Assembly (NCBI GenBank): GCA_030248215.1
Contig: JASANG010000376.1
Span: 31,240-95,239 of the forward strand
Source: Enoplolaimus lenunculus
Taxonomy: Eukaryota > Nematoda > Enoplea > Enoplida > Thoracostomopsidae
Direction: 5' to 3'
Length of the DNA stretch: 64,000 nt
Made by a program: the position numbers and the translations under genes. The notes beneath the pieces are model-generated. The model worked only from the letters and a program-made list of their open reading frames with translations. It searched no databases and was not told the DNA's origin. Positions 34,723-46,599 of this stretch are shown piece by piece; position 1 is the first letter of the stretch; every line of letters starts with the position of its first letter.

Positions 34723-35523
34723 ACGGTAGCGGCGGAACTGAGTTTTTAAAATGATTCGGGTGTAATTAGTGTTTTGAAATTAAACACACTGAGAGCATAC
34801 TGTAGGGACCCGAATAACAGGGGGACTGATATTTATTTGGCCTCTCCAAAGGATACCCCGACCCCCTCTTACTTGCTTACGCAGTTGGTTACGCCCTGTT
34901 TATTTTAAACCCGCCCTCCGACGCCCCTCGTTTACTGATATACATCCGGTATTGCAACTATTCGTCGAATTAAATGTTTATTTGATTTGTATCTAAACCA
35001 TGATCGATAATGCAAGGTTATACTTTAAGGAATGTACTTTCAAAACTTAAGTATGTTGTAAAGTTTCGAACTTAACTTTTTTAATCCTGCAGTTGTTTAT
35101 TACAATTAGGGATAATTGACATTTATTGTTTCTAATTCGGGTAGCGATCTAATCTAAGTACTAAAGGGGTTTTGAGTGCAAGAAATCTGAATAAATTGTT
35201 TATAAACCTCCAAAATTGATCAATGCATATTTAGCTAGTAACTAAGTTGCATATTAGATTAATTGGAAAGTAAGTGGGTCAAACTATCAGTTTGCGCTTT
35301 GTATGTTTGGAACGCTAAACTAGACTAATTAAAAAAAACATGTCCAACTCCGCTCAATACCTGTAGTTCTACTACGACTGGTTTCAGTTGAGATTGCCTA
35401 AATTATTTGAGACTGGGTTACATTGATGTTGCCTTAAAGCCCTTATTTTCGTTATTTTAGCTCGAAGACTGTCTTTGAATAGCCGAAGAAAATACGTTTA
35501 TGTGACCGTCAAGGCAATACCCA
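34723..35523. other. Intergenic, no feature recognised
   Basis: Mostly unique AT-rich DNA with a short GC-richer piece (34800-34930, CCCTCCGACGCCCCTCG). No open frame, RNA motif or clear repeat was supported. Confidence 0.4.
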
Positions 35524-35775
35524 CACTGTAAATTCCGATGAGTTGATTAATCAACTCAGAGATAGAATTGGATATTTTTGTCTGTTTCTGAATTAAAAAT
35601 CAGCGAACATTAACTCACACTAAGCTGGTTTAGTTCTGCGTTCGTGTATTTATTAATTCAAAACGAGTTCGATCAATTCAGCAATGTGTGTTCTGAAAAA
35701 CCTAATTCAGAGCTCAGACTTGCGAGTGGATTCAACTCATTCTGAGTTAAAATCAACTCACTGAAATTTACAGTG
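35524..35775. mobile_element. GAGTTGA-family MITE, full length
   Basis: It starts CACTGTAAATTCCGATGAG and ends CAACTCACTGAAATTTACAGTG in shortened form. It is one of the best preserved copies at about 252 bp. Confidence 0.75.
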
Positions 35776-35828
35776 GCATATGAAGATTTGTTATCAGATA
35801 TTTGATGTTGGAAAAACAACAGATTAAT

Positions 35829-36234
35829 GCGTCGTTCACGTTACCAGTTGTGCGCTTGGTACCTGTTTTGTCACTTACCCATAGCAGGAGGTAGAAACAA
35901 CCTATATGAATAGGTTGTTAGCTAGCTACTACCCATATGGGTACCATACGTTTGTAGCTATGGGTAGCTAGTCTTCGGTTTGTTACCCATGGGTACCTTG
36001 CGACTGTTTTAATAATATTTATAGCTAGTGTCATTTTTACTGGCATCTATATGGGCTACGAGCAGACATCTTGACTCTGCCCATATGGGTAGGTCAATTT
36101 TTCGAAAACCTAGCTATAAATAACATTTTATTTTCTGTTGGTATCCATATGGGTAGCAAAACGATTAGTGTGTACCGCTATGGGCACAGTGACAAAACAG
36201 GTACCAAGCGCGCTATTGCTAACGTGAACCCCGT
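35829..36234. mobile_element. Foldback element filled with TACCCATATGGGTA palindromes
   Basis: The ends are GCGTCGTTCACGTTA and TAACGTGAACCCCG, clearly related to 33779-34459. The inner arms, CTTGGTACCTGTTTTGTCAC and its complement, differ from that element. The interior holds several dyads of one type: CTACCCATATGGGTA, TACCCATGGGTA, GCCCATATGGGTAG and half-sites GCTATGGGTAGC. It is a sister element with a different interior palindrome. Confidence 0.75.
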
Positions 36235-36608
36235 ATAAAACTGATTTCGTGTAAAAAATACAAAACGCTTTCGGTGTCGGGAAAGAAAACTGTTAAATTG
36301 ATGTAAAAGCGTTTTATGACTAACGATACACCGCGTTGGGCACCCAATTCGTAACGTTTAGACGTAACCAAACTTTTGCGACCGTGGCAAACGAGAAAAA
36401 TTTTCACAACATTAACTGATTGGTTAATATTAATCAATTCGTGTAAAAAACTTGCTGTTTTTTCTGACCACTCGATATAACTTTCACAAAAGGTTAAAGC
36501 TGTATAAGACACCCCAGATTATAACATCTTGCAACCAACAGATGGGAAAACTGAAATATAGCTAACTAGTGAGTTCCATACATAAAATATGACGTCCAAT
36601 GTAACGAA

Positions 36609-36755
36609 CAGCGGCGGAACAGAATTATAAGCGTATTGCTAAGCCTAAGCCTAAGCCTAAACCTAAGCCAAGCAAAAAAATTAGTCTAAAGCTTAAGCTT
36701 ACTCTATTGCAGTCACACAGAAAACATTCCACCCCTGATTTTTACATCGGCCAAT
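36609..36755. mobile_element. GGCCCATG-family MITE with telomere-like TAAGCC run
   Basis: The left end AGCGGCGGAACAG is degenerate. The right end is CATTCCACCCCTGATTTTT then ACATCGGCC. The interior has CCTAAGCCTAAGCCTAAACC, four hexamers in tandem. Confidence 0.6.
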
Positions 36756-37427
36756 ATGACTAAAAATTTATACGCAAGAGCAAAAACGTTAATTTGACTA
36801 AAATATCAGTTGAAGTTCAAAACTATAAAAAAATTAAAAATTTCAAAAATGCTCAAATTTGGCCGACGCGATCACAGTTTAAATATACGCAAAAGTTGTC
36901 CTCAAAATTAACTCAAACGGTGCGTTCAGTCGAATTCAAATTGACTTTCAACAGCGTCTGATGAGTTACGTCAAAACTACGTATTTTGAACAGTTTCGCG
37001 TTGTAATCTACTCTATTATTTTCTCAACGCTCCGTTCATTTCACTGGCAGTTTCAACGTCATCCTGTGCAGTTGAGCATCGAAACATTTGCTCGAAATAC
37101 ACAAAACTGTCGAGTTTAGCTAAATTTTTCGTGCTTCCAGCTCAATGAAACGCAGTATTGTGAAAAATATGCCCATTTGTGCTCCAATGAATTTTGCACA
37201 CCAGTATTTTTTGTAAAATGTTTGTCGTCAAATGCCACCAGTTTTGTAAGCAAAAAATTTACAGTTTGCATCACTCGTCGTTATTTTAAGCTACAATGGA
37301 AATGGTAGAAAAATTTTGGTACGAAACCATTTACACAAGGGACGGCATCGGAAGCGATCCGTAACTAACAGAAGCAGTAAAACAGTTTTGCTGTCTTCAC
37401 AACTGGGAAGTAAAAAACTTTGTCGCT

Positions 37428-37627
37428 CGCTGCAAAAAATGATGAGTCAAATTGACTCTCTCCGAATTAGGCTTTTCCAGACTACACAAACTGAGTAAAA
37501 ATTCGACTCCGCCAGAGTCAAACTGAGTCGAACTTGACTCACGCGGAGTAGAATTTTGAGTCAGTTTGTGTAGTCACGAAAAGCATATTTCGGAGAGAGT
37601 CAATTTGACTCGCCATTTCTTGCAGTG
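37428..37627. mobile_element. GAGTCAA palindromic MITE, copy 2
   Basis: The left end is CGCTGCAAAAAATGATGAG and the right end TTTCTTGCAGTG, with inner arms AAATTGACTCTCTCCG and CGGAGAGAGTCAATTTG. It is the same family as 7590-7764, slightly longer because of an extra GAGTCAAACTGAGTCGAA centre. Confidence 0.75.
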
Positions 37628-39660
37628 CACGCTCGTTTACAAACTCTCATGTTGTTGTTCATACCCTGTCAAAATGAAATCCACGCTACCGTTTTCGACC
37701 AATAAGAAGCATTGGACATTGAGATAAATTAGAGATTGATTATCCACGGCTGCAACGAATTGCCATGTTTATTATTAACACAGCGATAAGCATTTACTCA
37801 CAAATGCGTTCGGATATGAGAAAATAATTTTTTTTTTCGTTCATTGTCAAAAAATACTCAAATATTAACATAATTTGTACTGGAATTTTTTACAAAAATT
37901 CAACTAAAATTTAAATTTTTTTGTATTGTTTTTGAATTCCAAAAGATTTGCCGTTTTTGAAAATGTATACAAAAAACTTTTCACGTTCAAATTATATATA
38001 TTTGCAAATCACTATACTTGCATATTGTCGCAGACACGCCGCCCAATTTGAGTATCACACCAATATGGCTGGCTAGGCACGGTACCAATTATATTATCAC
38101 CGAGGCTACTTATAGGCACCGCAGCAATGAATCCTGATTGGTTACAATCAAATAAACACCTGTACCGTATAATGTGGTTGGCCCAATTTTGAGCAGTGCG
38201 CATCACCCGTGAACAGCAGAGTCGCCAATGTCTGAAACCTTCCGCCAGGCGCATCTACACTTTACTTGGTCCGTAGCTTGTATAATTTGACCACTGTTAA
38301 TCTTTACTGGACAAACAACTCAGCAGTAAAACACACCACTATAAACCAAGTAGATTAAATAGAAAAAATAAAACTTCAAAATTCACTATTCACCTTTTGC
38401 AAATATCCGACGTTTTCACTGTGTTCAAATTTAATTTTCTCAACTTTTCTACTGAAATGATTGAAACAAGCCAAAAATTCAACGCTCAGAGATACGCTAA
38501 GCGTATATAAAACATTTATGGCAAGAAGTCTTTAAACTCTGGTTATCCTGATCACATTTGAAAACGTTTAAAAGAATCACCCAAAGTTTGAAAAGAGAAG
38601 GGTGTAACCAAATATCCGTTTCCGGCAATAATCGGTGTGTCCAGTTTCCACTATAGAAATACCGGAAATTCTGTTACTCTATCGTTTCTGTTGTTTTTAC
38701 TATCTGTTTACACCCTGGAAAAGTGCGATATGAAATGAGATTTGACCACGTACATGTAGGATGCACAAATAAAAATGTTCTAAAATACATTTAAAAATAA
38801 CTGAAATCATGAGAAACAATTTTCAAATTTTCTATATTTCAAAATGCTCAAAATGATAGGTATGCTGCTGCACGGACCCTATCAATCAGCTCTAAACTAA
38901 TGACTCAACACAATTTTACTTTTAAAGGTACGAATCATTTAAGATAATAAAACAAAACAAATATAACTATTTATGTATAATACAAACCATATTATGTAGG
39001 TATATATGCAAATTATGCAAACCATGGAAAAAATGTTACAAAAAAAATTTCCGCAAAAGTAAACCATAACCAGAACGTTTACTTGAAAAGGGGCCAATTA
39101 TATCCCAAAATATCGCAATCCAAACAAAACAATCCTGATTTTCAGTAACTAAAGTAAACTACATCAACATTTACGTTAGTAGTATAAAAACACTTTTAAC
39201 TCAACGTTTCAATTTTCAGTATAGCAGTAAATGGATATTTTAGCATACCAAAACACATTCTTACAGAAATATCCGTTGACAACTGTTGCTATCGACCTAG
39301 GCTCCGGCAACAAATAGTGATCTGTGGGTAAACTCCATATAATTTCAACTTAATTTTTTAAAACAACTCGGTCACTTAGCTACCCGCTTGCTTACACGGC
39401 GCCATTAATGAACAATAAACCAAAAATACTTGAAAGATTAAATTTTGATTTGTTCACATTTAATAACGGCTGTTGATAGTTAAATACAAACAATCAATAT
39501 ACAACCATAACAAAAATAATATGTAGATATACATAAGCTCACCATCGTTAAGCGTCGATATACGGATTGCAACTTTGTGATACGATATTTATAACACAAG
39601 CACACACTTGAGAGTCCAAAAACGCACGAAACGCAAAAAAGTCATTCTTCTTAAAGATCA

Positions 39661-39810
39661 TGGCCCATATAGAGACCAGGGGCGGAACGTTTTTCTGAGG
39701 GACTAGAAAAGAGTAAGCTACAGCTTAAGACTAATTTTTTTGCTTGGTTACGCTTAGGATTAGGAATATGCTTATAATACTCTTCCGCCCCTGTTCTTTA
39801 CATTGGCCAT
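39661..39810. mobile_element. GGCCCATG-family MITE, well preserved 150-bp copy
   Basis: The left end is TGGCCCATATAGAGACCAGG then GGCGGAACG, and the right end CTTCCGCCCCTGTTCTTTAC then ATTGGCCA. The interior is GCTTGGTTACGCTTAGGATT. Confidence 0.7.
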
Positions 39811-41807
39811 CTTCCAAAATTTTGTAACTCCTGCAGTACAAAACACGTTTCATGATCTAGCCGCTAGGTTCACAGATCCGTAGCCGGCGGGGCCAAGAAA
39901 ACCTAAGTCCGGTTTATAAGTCATGTGAAATCCATGCATGCTCCTTGTGAAACAATGTCAGCCACCCTCAGCAAGTAGAGCTGTCTACGGTCTTGTCGGA
40001 TCCCAATATTTTTTATATAGCGTTAACTCAAATTTAACATTTTCCTTCTTAAAAAGAATTGTCACCAATTTCCAAAATATTTACTACAAAAATAGCAATA
40101 AATCCATCAAATCTGGCAAACCACTCACTAACAACTTTAGCCAAAACATCGGTACGACCTACACCACAATCTCCACTGAACCCCAACGCCCAAAAACCAA
40201 GTATTTCTAACCCACGATTAAGTATTTTTAAACAAAAACATTTACAAATATTTTCACAAAATTAAGACTGAAATTTAGGACAAAAACATACGTTTCACGG
40301 CTGTGAAATTTTAGTCACAAACGTCCGTGAGTCTGCTTGAAAGTCAAAATACACTGATACGCTGATTGAACAGCGAAGACAACCATAGACGAAAACGAAA
40401 CAAAACAATAAGCAAATATATACATTTTACATAACATAAACTCATAGTGGCGCAGCAAGGATGTCGAAAAAAGACTACGCTTAAGCGTAAGAATGAGTTT
40501 ATTCCTAAGCCTAAGCCTAAGCCAAGCAAAAAACTTGTCTAACGCTTAAGCTTATTCTATACTAGTGCCACATAAAAACGTTCTGCTCCTGATCGTTACA
40601 TGGGCCAAATTTCCGAAACACGTTAGTTGTGTTCCCAACTGAAAACAGTTCCTAAAAATGTTTTCACCTATATCCACAAAATACTACTGGTTTGACCCTA
40701 TCAACCCCAGCTACGCCTTTGCATATACCATACATATAAACATTTCACTTAAGCTCAATATACAACAGCAGTTAGCAAACGATATATGCAAAAAAAAAAC
40801 AAAAATTCATCAACTATAAATGTCTTTTAACTCAAAATTAACTTTACTCAAAATAAACATCAAATTTGTAGAACTGAAGCCGGATACCACATTTGATCGT
40901 CATTGCTATACCAGAACCGGATATCCGGTCAGTCTCGCAACTCGCTTGCTGTGTTTTCACACAGAATGTCGTCAGCCAATCAATTATATAGGATGTAAGC
41001 GAATGCCCGGAATAAACTCTTAAATAAATGTTCCAATAACAATCGCTGTAACACCACCTGCTCACAGACTGGTTCTACGTCGAGCCGAGCGCAACCAACG
41101 TTTTTGGTATATACTTTGAGTTACGCTTATGTAACCAACTGAAACAGTTGCTAAAGTTCCTAAAACGCTCTGGACAAAAATGACCAGGTTGATTTTGACC
41201 CTTGGAATCGGCCCTAGGCACACTACGTTGACTTCTATTTCATTTAAGACCCAAATTAAAATATTTGTTTCTGTGATACACGGTACAACGCACAAAAACC
41301 TGTGATGTGCCGATATCAAAATTGATGCCGATGCCGATTCAAATTTTAATACATTAATGAGTGAAGTAGACCTACGATGTCTTGCGATTATTATATTACA
41401 TTATTATTAACGCAACGGCTTAAACTCCTCTAACAACCATAAACGATTGTAATCTTATCAGAACGGTTCATTTTAATTAATTTTTCAAACACAAACGACA
41501 CAGACATAACAGCGTCATAATCAGATGCCCAAATATATGTTTGCAAGCCAAACTGATACCACTCCAACTGACTGCTTAGAGTTTCGAATATTACCGAATC
41601 GATGTCGATTAATTGGTACATACCTACACAAACCTAATCAAAAATATTAACACATCACTCGTGTTGTTGGCAAAACAGCAACGGGTGAAAATGTGGCCAA
41701 AATTATAAAGTCTACGCTACAGCACGGGATAAACGCCTAAACCAAATGTAAATATGATCCAAAGACTACGACGTATATATTCATTATATATGTATATATC
41801 AAGGTGC

Positions 41808-42276
41808 GACCGGATATCCGGTTCCGGTTTAATATCCGGCAAAAACTGATATCTGTATTCGGTTCCAGTATCCGGTATAAACCAACCGAATACAGGATAT
41901 TTACGCGTGTGGTGCCGAATATACTCCGGTAAAACTGATACCTGTATCCAGTTCCGGTATCCGGTATAAACCTACCGGATACCGGATATTTACTACGGCT
42001 GTGGTGCCGAATATATATAATAAATGAGCGTCTTTAACATCTTCTTGCTGCAATTACATTTCTGGGCACGTCAAGAAGTTCAAGTGTTGATACATTTCAG
42101 CTACTGCTCACTTGTGTAAGCGGGCGAAAGTTAAACGCATTTTAGCATTAAATTTCCAATTATCAACAGCAACAATTAAACAACCTTGAGAACGCTGAAA
42201 ATACAGCAAAAAATAAACTATTCTAACACATACAATATCCGGTATCCGGTAAATTAATATCCGGTCGCATCCTGGA
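41808..42276. mobile_element. Degenerate element with GGTGCGACCGG ends
   Basis: The left end is AAGGTGCGACCGGATATCCG and the right end AATATCCGGTCGCATCCTGG, complementary over about 20 bp. Inside, GGTTCCGGTATCCGGTATAAAC-like words recur. Similar ends lie near 59136-59222 and 62640-62760. Confidence 0.6.
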
Positions 42277-42803
42277 TATACATATACAAAATATATATAC
42301 ATATTAAATCTTGAGACAACCATTGCAACTATCCTACGAACACCAACCAAACAAATACATAACTGTCTAAACTATTCAACACCAGGTGTGACGGGTGAAC
42401 ACAACTTGAACTAACGACAGGGAAAGAACCCTTCTACAGCAAAACCAAAAAACTAATGCAAAAAAATTTGACTCAAAAATTGTCACAGCTAGCGCTACAA
42501 CAAGGTAATTTGCAATCTACCTACTACAGCACAGCAACGTCGGCGAACCGTGGCTGTAAGAACACGCATGATACGCCGCTGAAAGACAGAATGGGTGCGC
42601 GTATGTGTGTATGTTGCGGTGATTAATTGCGTAACAAAAACGGGCAAGTGTCTAGTAAATAAAAGGACAAAAAAAAACTAAACATAGCTATAATCTTACA
42701 CGGCAATTTTCAAGTATAAACTAAGTTTGTGTATGACAATATTATAATATAACGGTTCGTCTAACTATTCTAGCAAATATGGTATTCGCATCGCAGTCTA
42801 TTG

Positions 42804-43223
42804 CAGGATGCAAAGCGGAACTCAATTATACCAGAATCCGAACAGCAAGTTTATACCGGAATTCTAATTGGAATCGGAACTAGATATTTTGTGACTGCAC
42901 GGATAATTTGTATTAACAAATATATAATATTGATTTAGGATGTCTGTTCGCTGGCAACAGTGTTCATAAACGTCGCATGAACAAATTGGTTATGATTTTT
43001 GGTTCTGTAAAGCTTAACTACAACCTATTATTGATAAGTTAACTCATCGAAAGCAATTTCATAGATAAATGATACAGAATTGTTATGCAACATATCACAA
43101 CAAATAGAATTAAAATTAAAATTTAAAAATTCCGATTCCGATTGATTGTGCAACCGGAATCGGAATCGGAACTCGTTTTGAATCGGAATTCTAATCGGAA
43201 TCAGAATTCCGGTTGCACCCTGT
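42804..43223. mobile_element. Degenerate element with GGTTGCACCCTG end
   Basis: The left end is TTGCAGGATGCAAAGCGGAA and the right end GAATTCCGGTTGCACCCTG. The right arm is a run of TCGGAATCGGAA words. It is related to the GGGTGCAACCG segments in the EXOSC7 intron. Confidence 0.55.
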
Positions 43224-44066
43224 AATGTATAAGGAATGGTACAACATCATAAATAAAATATATACGTACAGGCCCCATATGTTAGATGTCGATAAGAAAC
43301 CATACGGTGTTTAGGCACAATTTGAACGCTCCAACACCTGCAATAATCACAATGCGATTATAAGCAGCACGGTCAGAACGTATAATTTACACGTTAAATG
43401 CAATACTGTTCGATACTGCAAACTGCAATATCTGTCAAAACTGCCAACCACGCTTTCCCTTCCTTGATGACCGACTTAAACGTAAGGCTAACGAAGTCAA
43501 ACACAGTAGACAATTTTACATCCGGTTCCGGTACACTGTCAAACATCCGGCTCAACTCTCTGTAAAGGTTTCTGTCAACAAACGTATGTACGTATTGAAA
43601 AATTTTCAATCAAAGCCTAGACCACCGTGTCCCAGTTAAAATACCGAACAGTACAGTCTACTAATTTTTCCTATACATATATATTGGAAGAATCTACGAC
43701 AATTCGTTCGTCGCCCAACAACTTGACCACGTACAATAAATGACAAAGTTGTCGACTCGATTGTGATTTCAGATTACAAGATGTCGACACGATTGTGATG
43801 TCAGATTACAAGTTGTCAGTCGACGAATTGACGTGATACCACAGTTGAAATAAACATTATTATACACAAAACAATATATTTATATACAAAACATAATTAT
43901 AGACTCGAACTGATTATGCACACACACAGACAAACATCATGAATTAACAAAACTGTAATAAGCATCTATGCCGTTGGCGACCCTGTAGAATGACAATATA
44001 TAACAAATGTGATTACTTTAAATGTATTATAATCTCGATACAAAACCCTGCTTTTGATATATAGAA

Positions 44067-44120
44067 AACAAAATAAACAAACAAATAAACAAACAAACAA
44101 ACAAACAAACAAACAAACAA
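44067..44120. repeat. AAAC microsatellite
   Basis: About a dozen tandem AAAC units with one or two variants. Confidence 0.9.
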
Positions 44121-44657
44121 TACATTTGTAAATACCTAATACATAAACAATCCCACTTCGTAGATATACCAATACGAGCACATAATTAGCATAAGTGTTT
44201 ACTACTCTGGAACCTTTCTTAGCGTTGGCGCTATTTACTCAGCCGGACGCCGGCGCGCGTCGGCATCGCGCGGCATCCGTACGTATTAATTAATTGCCTG
44301 TGGCTCAGCTTAAGCCAAAGCCTAACCCTGTTACGTCAGGGCCAACTGCAGCACCAATTCCACTGACAATTAAGCTTGTGCATTCGCAACTTTAAGTTAT
44401 CAAATAAACAATATATAAAACGAGAAGACAGTATAAAAATGACAACTTTTTCTTGTCATAACCCCAAGGGCTAAGTTCGAAACAGTTCCTCAAACCAGAA
44501 AATTATATTTCGACAGGGACAACAAAATTTGCATAGGGTGACAGTAAACACCTTTTCATTTCAGGTTTCGGGGCGATGTCTCCGCAGACGGCACGCTGTC
44601 CCAGGACGCTGTCCGGGTCAAAATCTAGAAACGGTATATATACACACTGTGAGTCAT

Positions 44658-45032
44658 TGACTGGGTGTTTCTGAAACCCTACTTAAGTACGACATACGTA
44701 GTAGTTAAGTACGTTCTAAGTAATTACTTAGCCATTTTGTTGTTTTTAAAAGCGTACTTACGTTAAGTACAATACATAAGTCGCTGACTAAATCTGACAG
44801 ATTACAAATTAACCGTTCAGGTATGCTAACCTTGGTTTACCTGAAATGGTACACTGGTCGGTGCATCCTTAATATAACGCAAAATTGTTACTTTTTTGTA
44901 ACGACAGCGGCTAACATTTGGCGTTTACCTGTTTTGCTCGAAAAGTTAAGTATTTACTTAAGTCATTGACTTAAGTAATTACTTAAGCATAGCTTAAGTA
45001 AATACTGAAGTAAGATATTCAGAGTCCCAGCC
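44658..45032. mobile_element. GGCTGGGTTTCT-ended MITE, reverse orientation
   Basis: The left end is TTGACTGGGTGTTTCTGAAA and the right end GATATTCAGAGTCCCAGCCA. Interior TTTGGCGTTTACCTGTTTTG is the reverse complement of the 27.26-kb region of the copy at 27155-27520. Confidence 0.7.
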
Positions 45033-45479
45033 ATTGTCCTAAAATGCCAAAATATTACAGATTCGATCTTAGAACTTACAATAAACATTATTATAACCAG
45101 ATTAACCAGTTATCAATATGCCAATCACGCTACGTAACCAGAACCAGAATCTAATATCTACGTAATATATATCAATAAAATCTTCAATGTTATATATATG
45201 TACGTATGGCAAACAACAAAATAAACCACATATCAAAAAGGCTTACGGATACGGTTCAGCTTATAATCAATATCTGTACGCCAATATATTATATCGTGGA
45301 CCAAAAACTAATACTCAGGTCGATTACTAATTGCATAAAGCTAATCTGGCATTTATTTATAAAATAGCGGTTTGTCGTCGACTAAACTGCTATTACGTGG
45401 GCTGTTCATACAGATTTAACTGTGTGGTCATACGTATTACTGATAACCAATCAGTGCTGGTTCTATATTATTTTTATTA

Positions 45480-46012
45480 GAGTAGAGCAGGTTGGCTTAC
45501 GCCATATATGCCGTATCCTAAGCCGTAATTCAGTCCAATTACGTTGTGCTGTGCCAAAGCGGAATTACAACTTCAGCTAGTCCAATTACATTTTTTGTAT
45601 TAGAGAATAGCTACATGTCCTATGACATATACACCGTAGCATAAGCCGAAATTCAGCCTAATTACGAATTTGCAAGTCCAAAGCCGAATTAGGTACTACT
45701 TGGGCTAGCCAATGGTGAAATTCTCTCTGTCAATTCTGTACGTTTTTGATTGGTTACTTAACACCCGTAAAGCAGGACCAATCCCACTCTGGACTAAGCC
45801 AAAGCGGAATTGTAACATTCTCTCTGATCAAGCCATACATTTTGATTGGTTACTGCATAAACACGGAATCAGAGAGAAGAGTATAAATACCAACCAAGCA
45901 AAATTGTGTATGGCATCCAGGTATAGACAAATCACCGTGCACACAGTTTGAGAAACGCGAGAACTACCCCTTTGGCTAACCCATATCGTAATTCCGCTTT
46001 GGACAAGCCAAA
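45480..46012. repeat. Repeats of CCAAAGCGGAATT and its complement
   Basis: The word GCCAAAGCGGAATTACAAC near 45553 recurs as GCCAAAGCGGAATTGTAAC near 45799 and inverted as GTAATTCCGCTTTGG near 45988. TCTCTCTG-T-TGATTGGTTACT segments also repeat (45719-45759 and 45823-45855). It looks like a rearranged inverted-repeat element. Confidence 0.55.
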
Positions 46013-46101
46013 CAAACAAACACAAACAAACACACACAAACACACACACAAACACACAAACAAACAAACACACAAACAAACAAACAAACAAACAAACAAA
46101 C
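46012..46101. repeat. CAAA/CACA microsatellite
   Basis: A 90-bp run of CAAA and CACA tetranucleotides. Confidence 0.9.
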
Positions 46102-46286
46102 ATATATACAAACCAAAAAATATTCACAGAAATCCCTCATTTTACGATACAAATGAATACGTATAAGATATATATATATTTACAATCAAAAAGTTCGCAG
46201 TACAAGCTCGCAATGTTACTTGAACTATTATTACGTAATTATAATAATTATATTTGCGTATAGATTCATCGCATAAAAGCATTACA

Positions 46287-46540
46287 AAACCTCAATGAAT
46301 TTAGCCGCTTGGCCCATCCAATTGTACCAGATAATGTACATATCTTGCAGCGGGGTGTACTCATCATCAATTTTGAATATGACCGCTGGTTCGGCATCGA
46401 AAAAATTACTCTTCGCGGAAAGTTTCACTGCGGAGTTGACTGACGATAAAATGGATAAACTGTTGCTTAGCGACAGTTCAATAAACGCAACACGGATTAC
46501 AGGGAGCCGGTACGCCGTCTTAGTACGCCCATGACAAAGT
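46287..46540 (-). CDS. Possible terminal coding exon, unrecognised
   Basis: On the minus strand a frame is open from about 46578 to a TAA at about 46287. The C-terminal part reads FFDAEPAVIFKIDDEYTPLQ then DMYIIWYNWMGQAAKFIEVL. Composition here is less AT-skewed and looks protein-like, unlike the surrounding DNA. Possible acceptors (CAG or TAG) exist at several points upstream, including near 46442 and 46548, but no partner exon was found before the ROR stop at 47676. The plus strand is also open over the same span, so the call is weak. I do not recognise the family. Confidence 0.3.
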
Positions 46541-46599
46541 TTTAGGACCCTAAAGAGGCACGATGTGCCCCTACTATTCTAGTGAATGGCACCACCGTA

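Larger units (their letters stand above)
36235..39660. other. Gene-poor region with small repeats
   Basis: The stretch contains a GGCCCATG-family copy at about 36609-36755 with a TAAGCC run, a GAGTCAA palindrome at 37428-37627, and a CCGTTTCCGG-type degenerate element at about 38602-38717. Open frames on the minus strand at 36219-36512 and 38012-38254 have no recognisable motif or splice partner and are not called. Confidence 0.45.
39811..46285. other. Long gene-poor region between copy B and ROR, repeat-dense
   Basis: No gene is supported. Contents in order: a GGCCCATG-family copy at about 40473-40607; a CCGGATATCCGG-type element at about 41808-42276; a GGAATCGGAATCGG-type element at about 42804-43223; an AAAC microsatellite at 44067-44120; a GGGTTTCT MITE at 44658-45032; repeated CCAAAGCGGAATT segments at about 45480-46012; and a CAAA/CACA microsatellite at 46012-46101. 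Confidence 0.55.

Noticed and set aside
38012-38254. Minus-strand ORF of 80 codons with balanced base composition
   Set aside because: No family motif, no splice sites in phase and no second copy.
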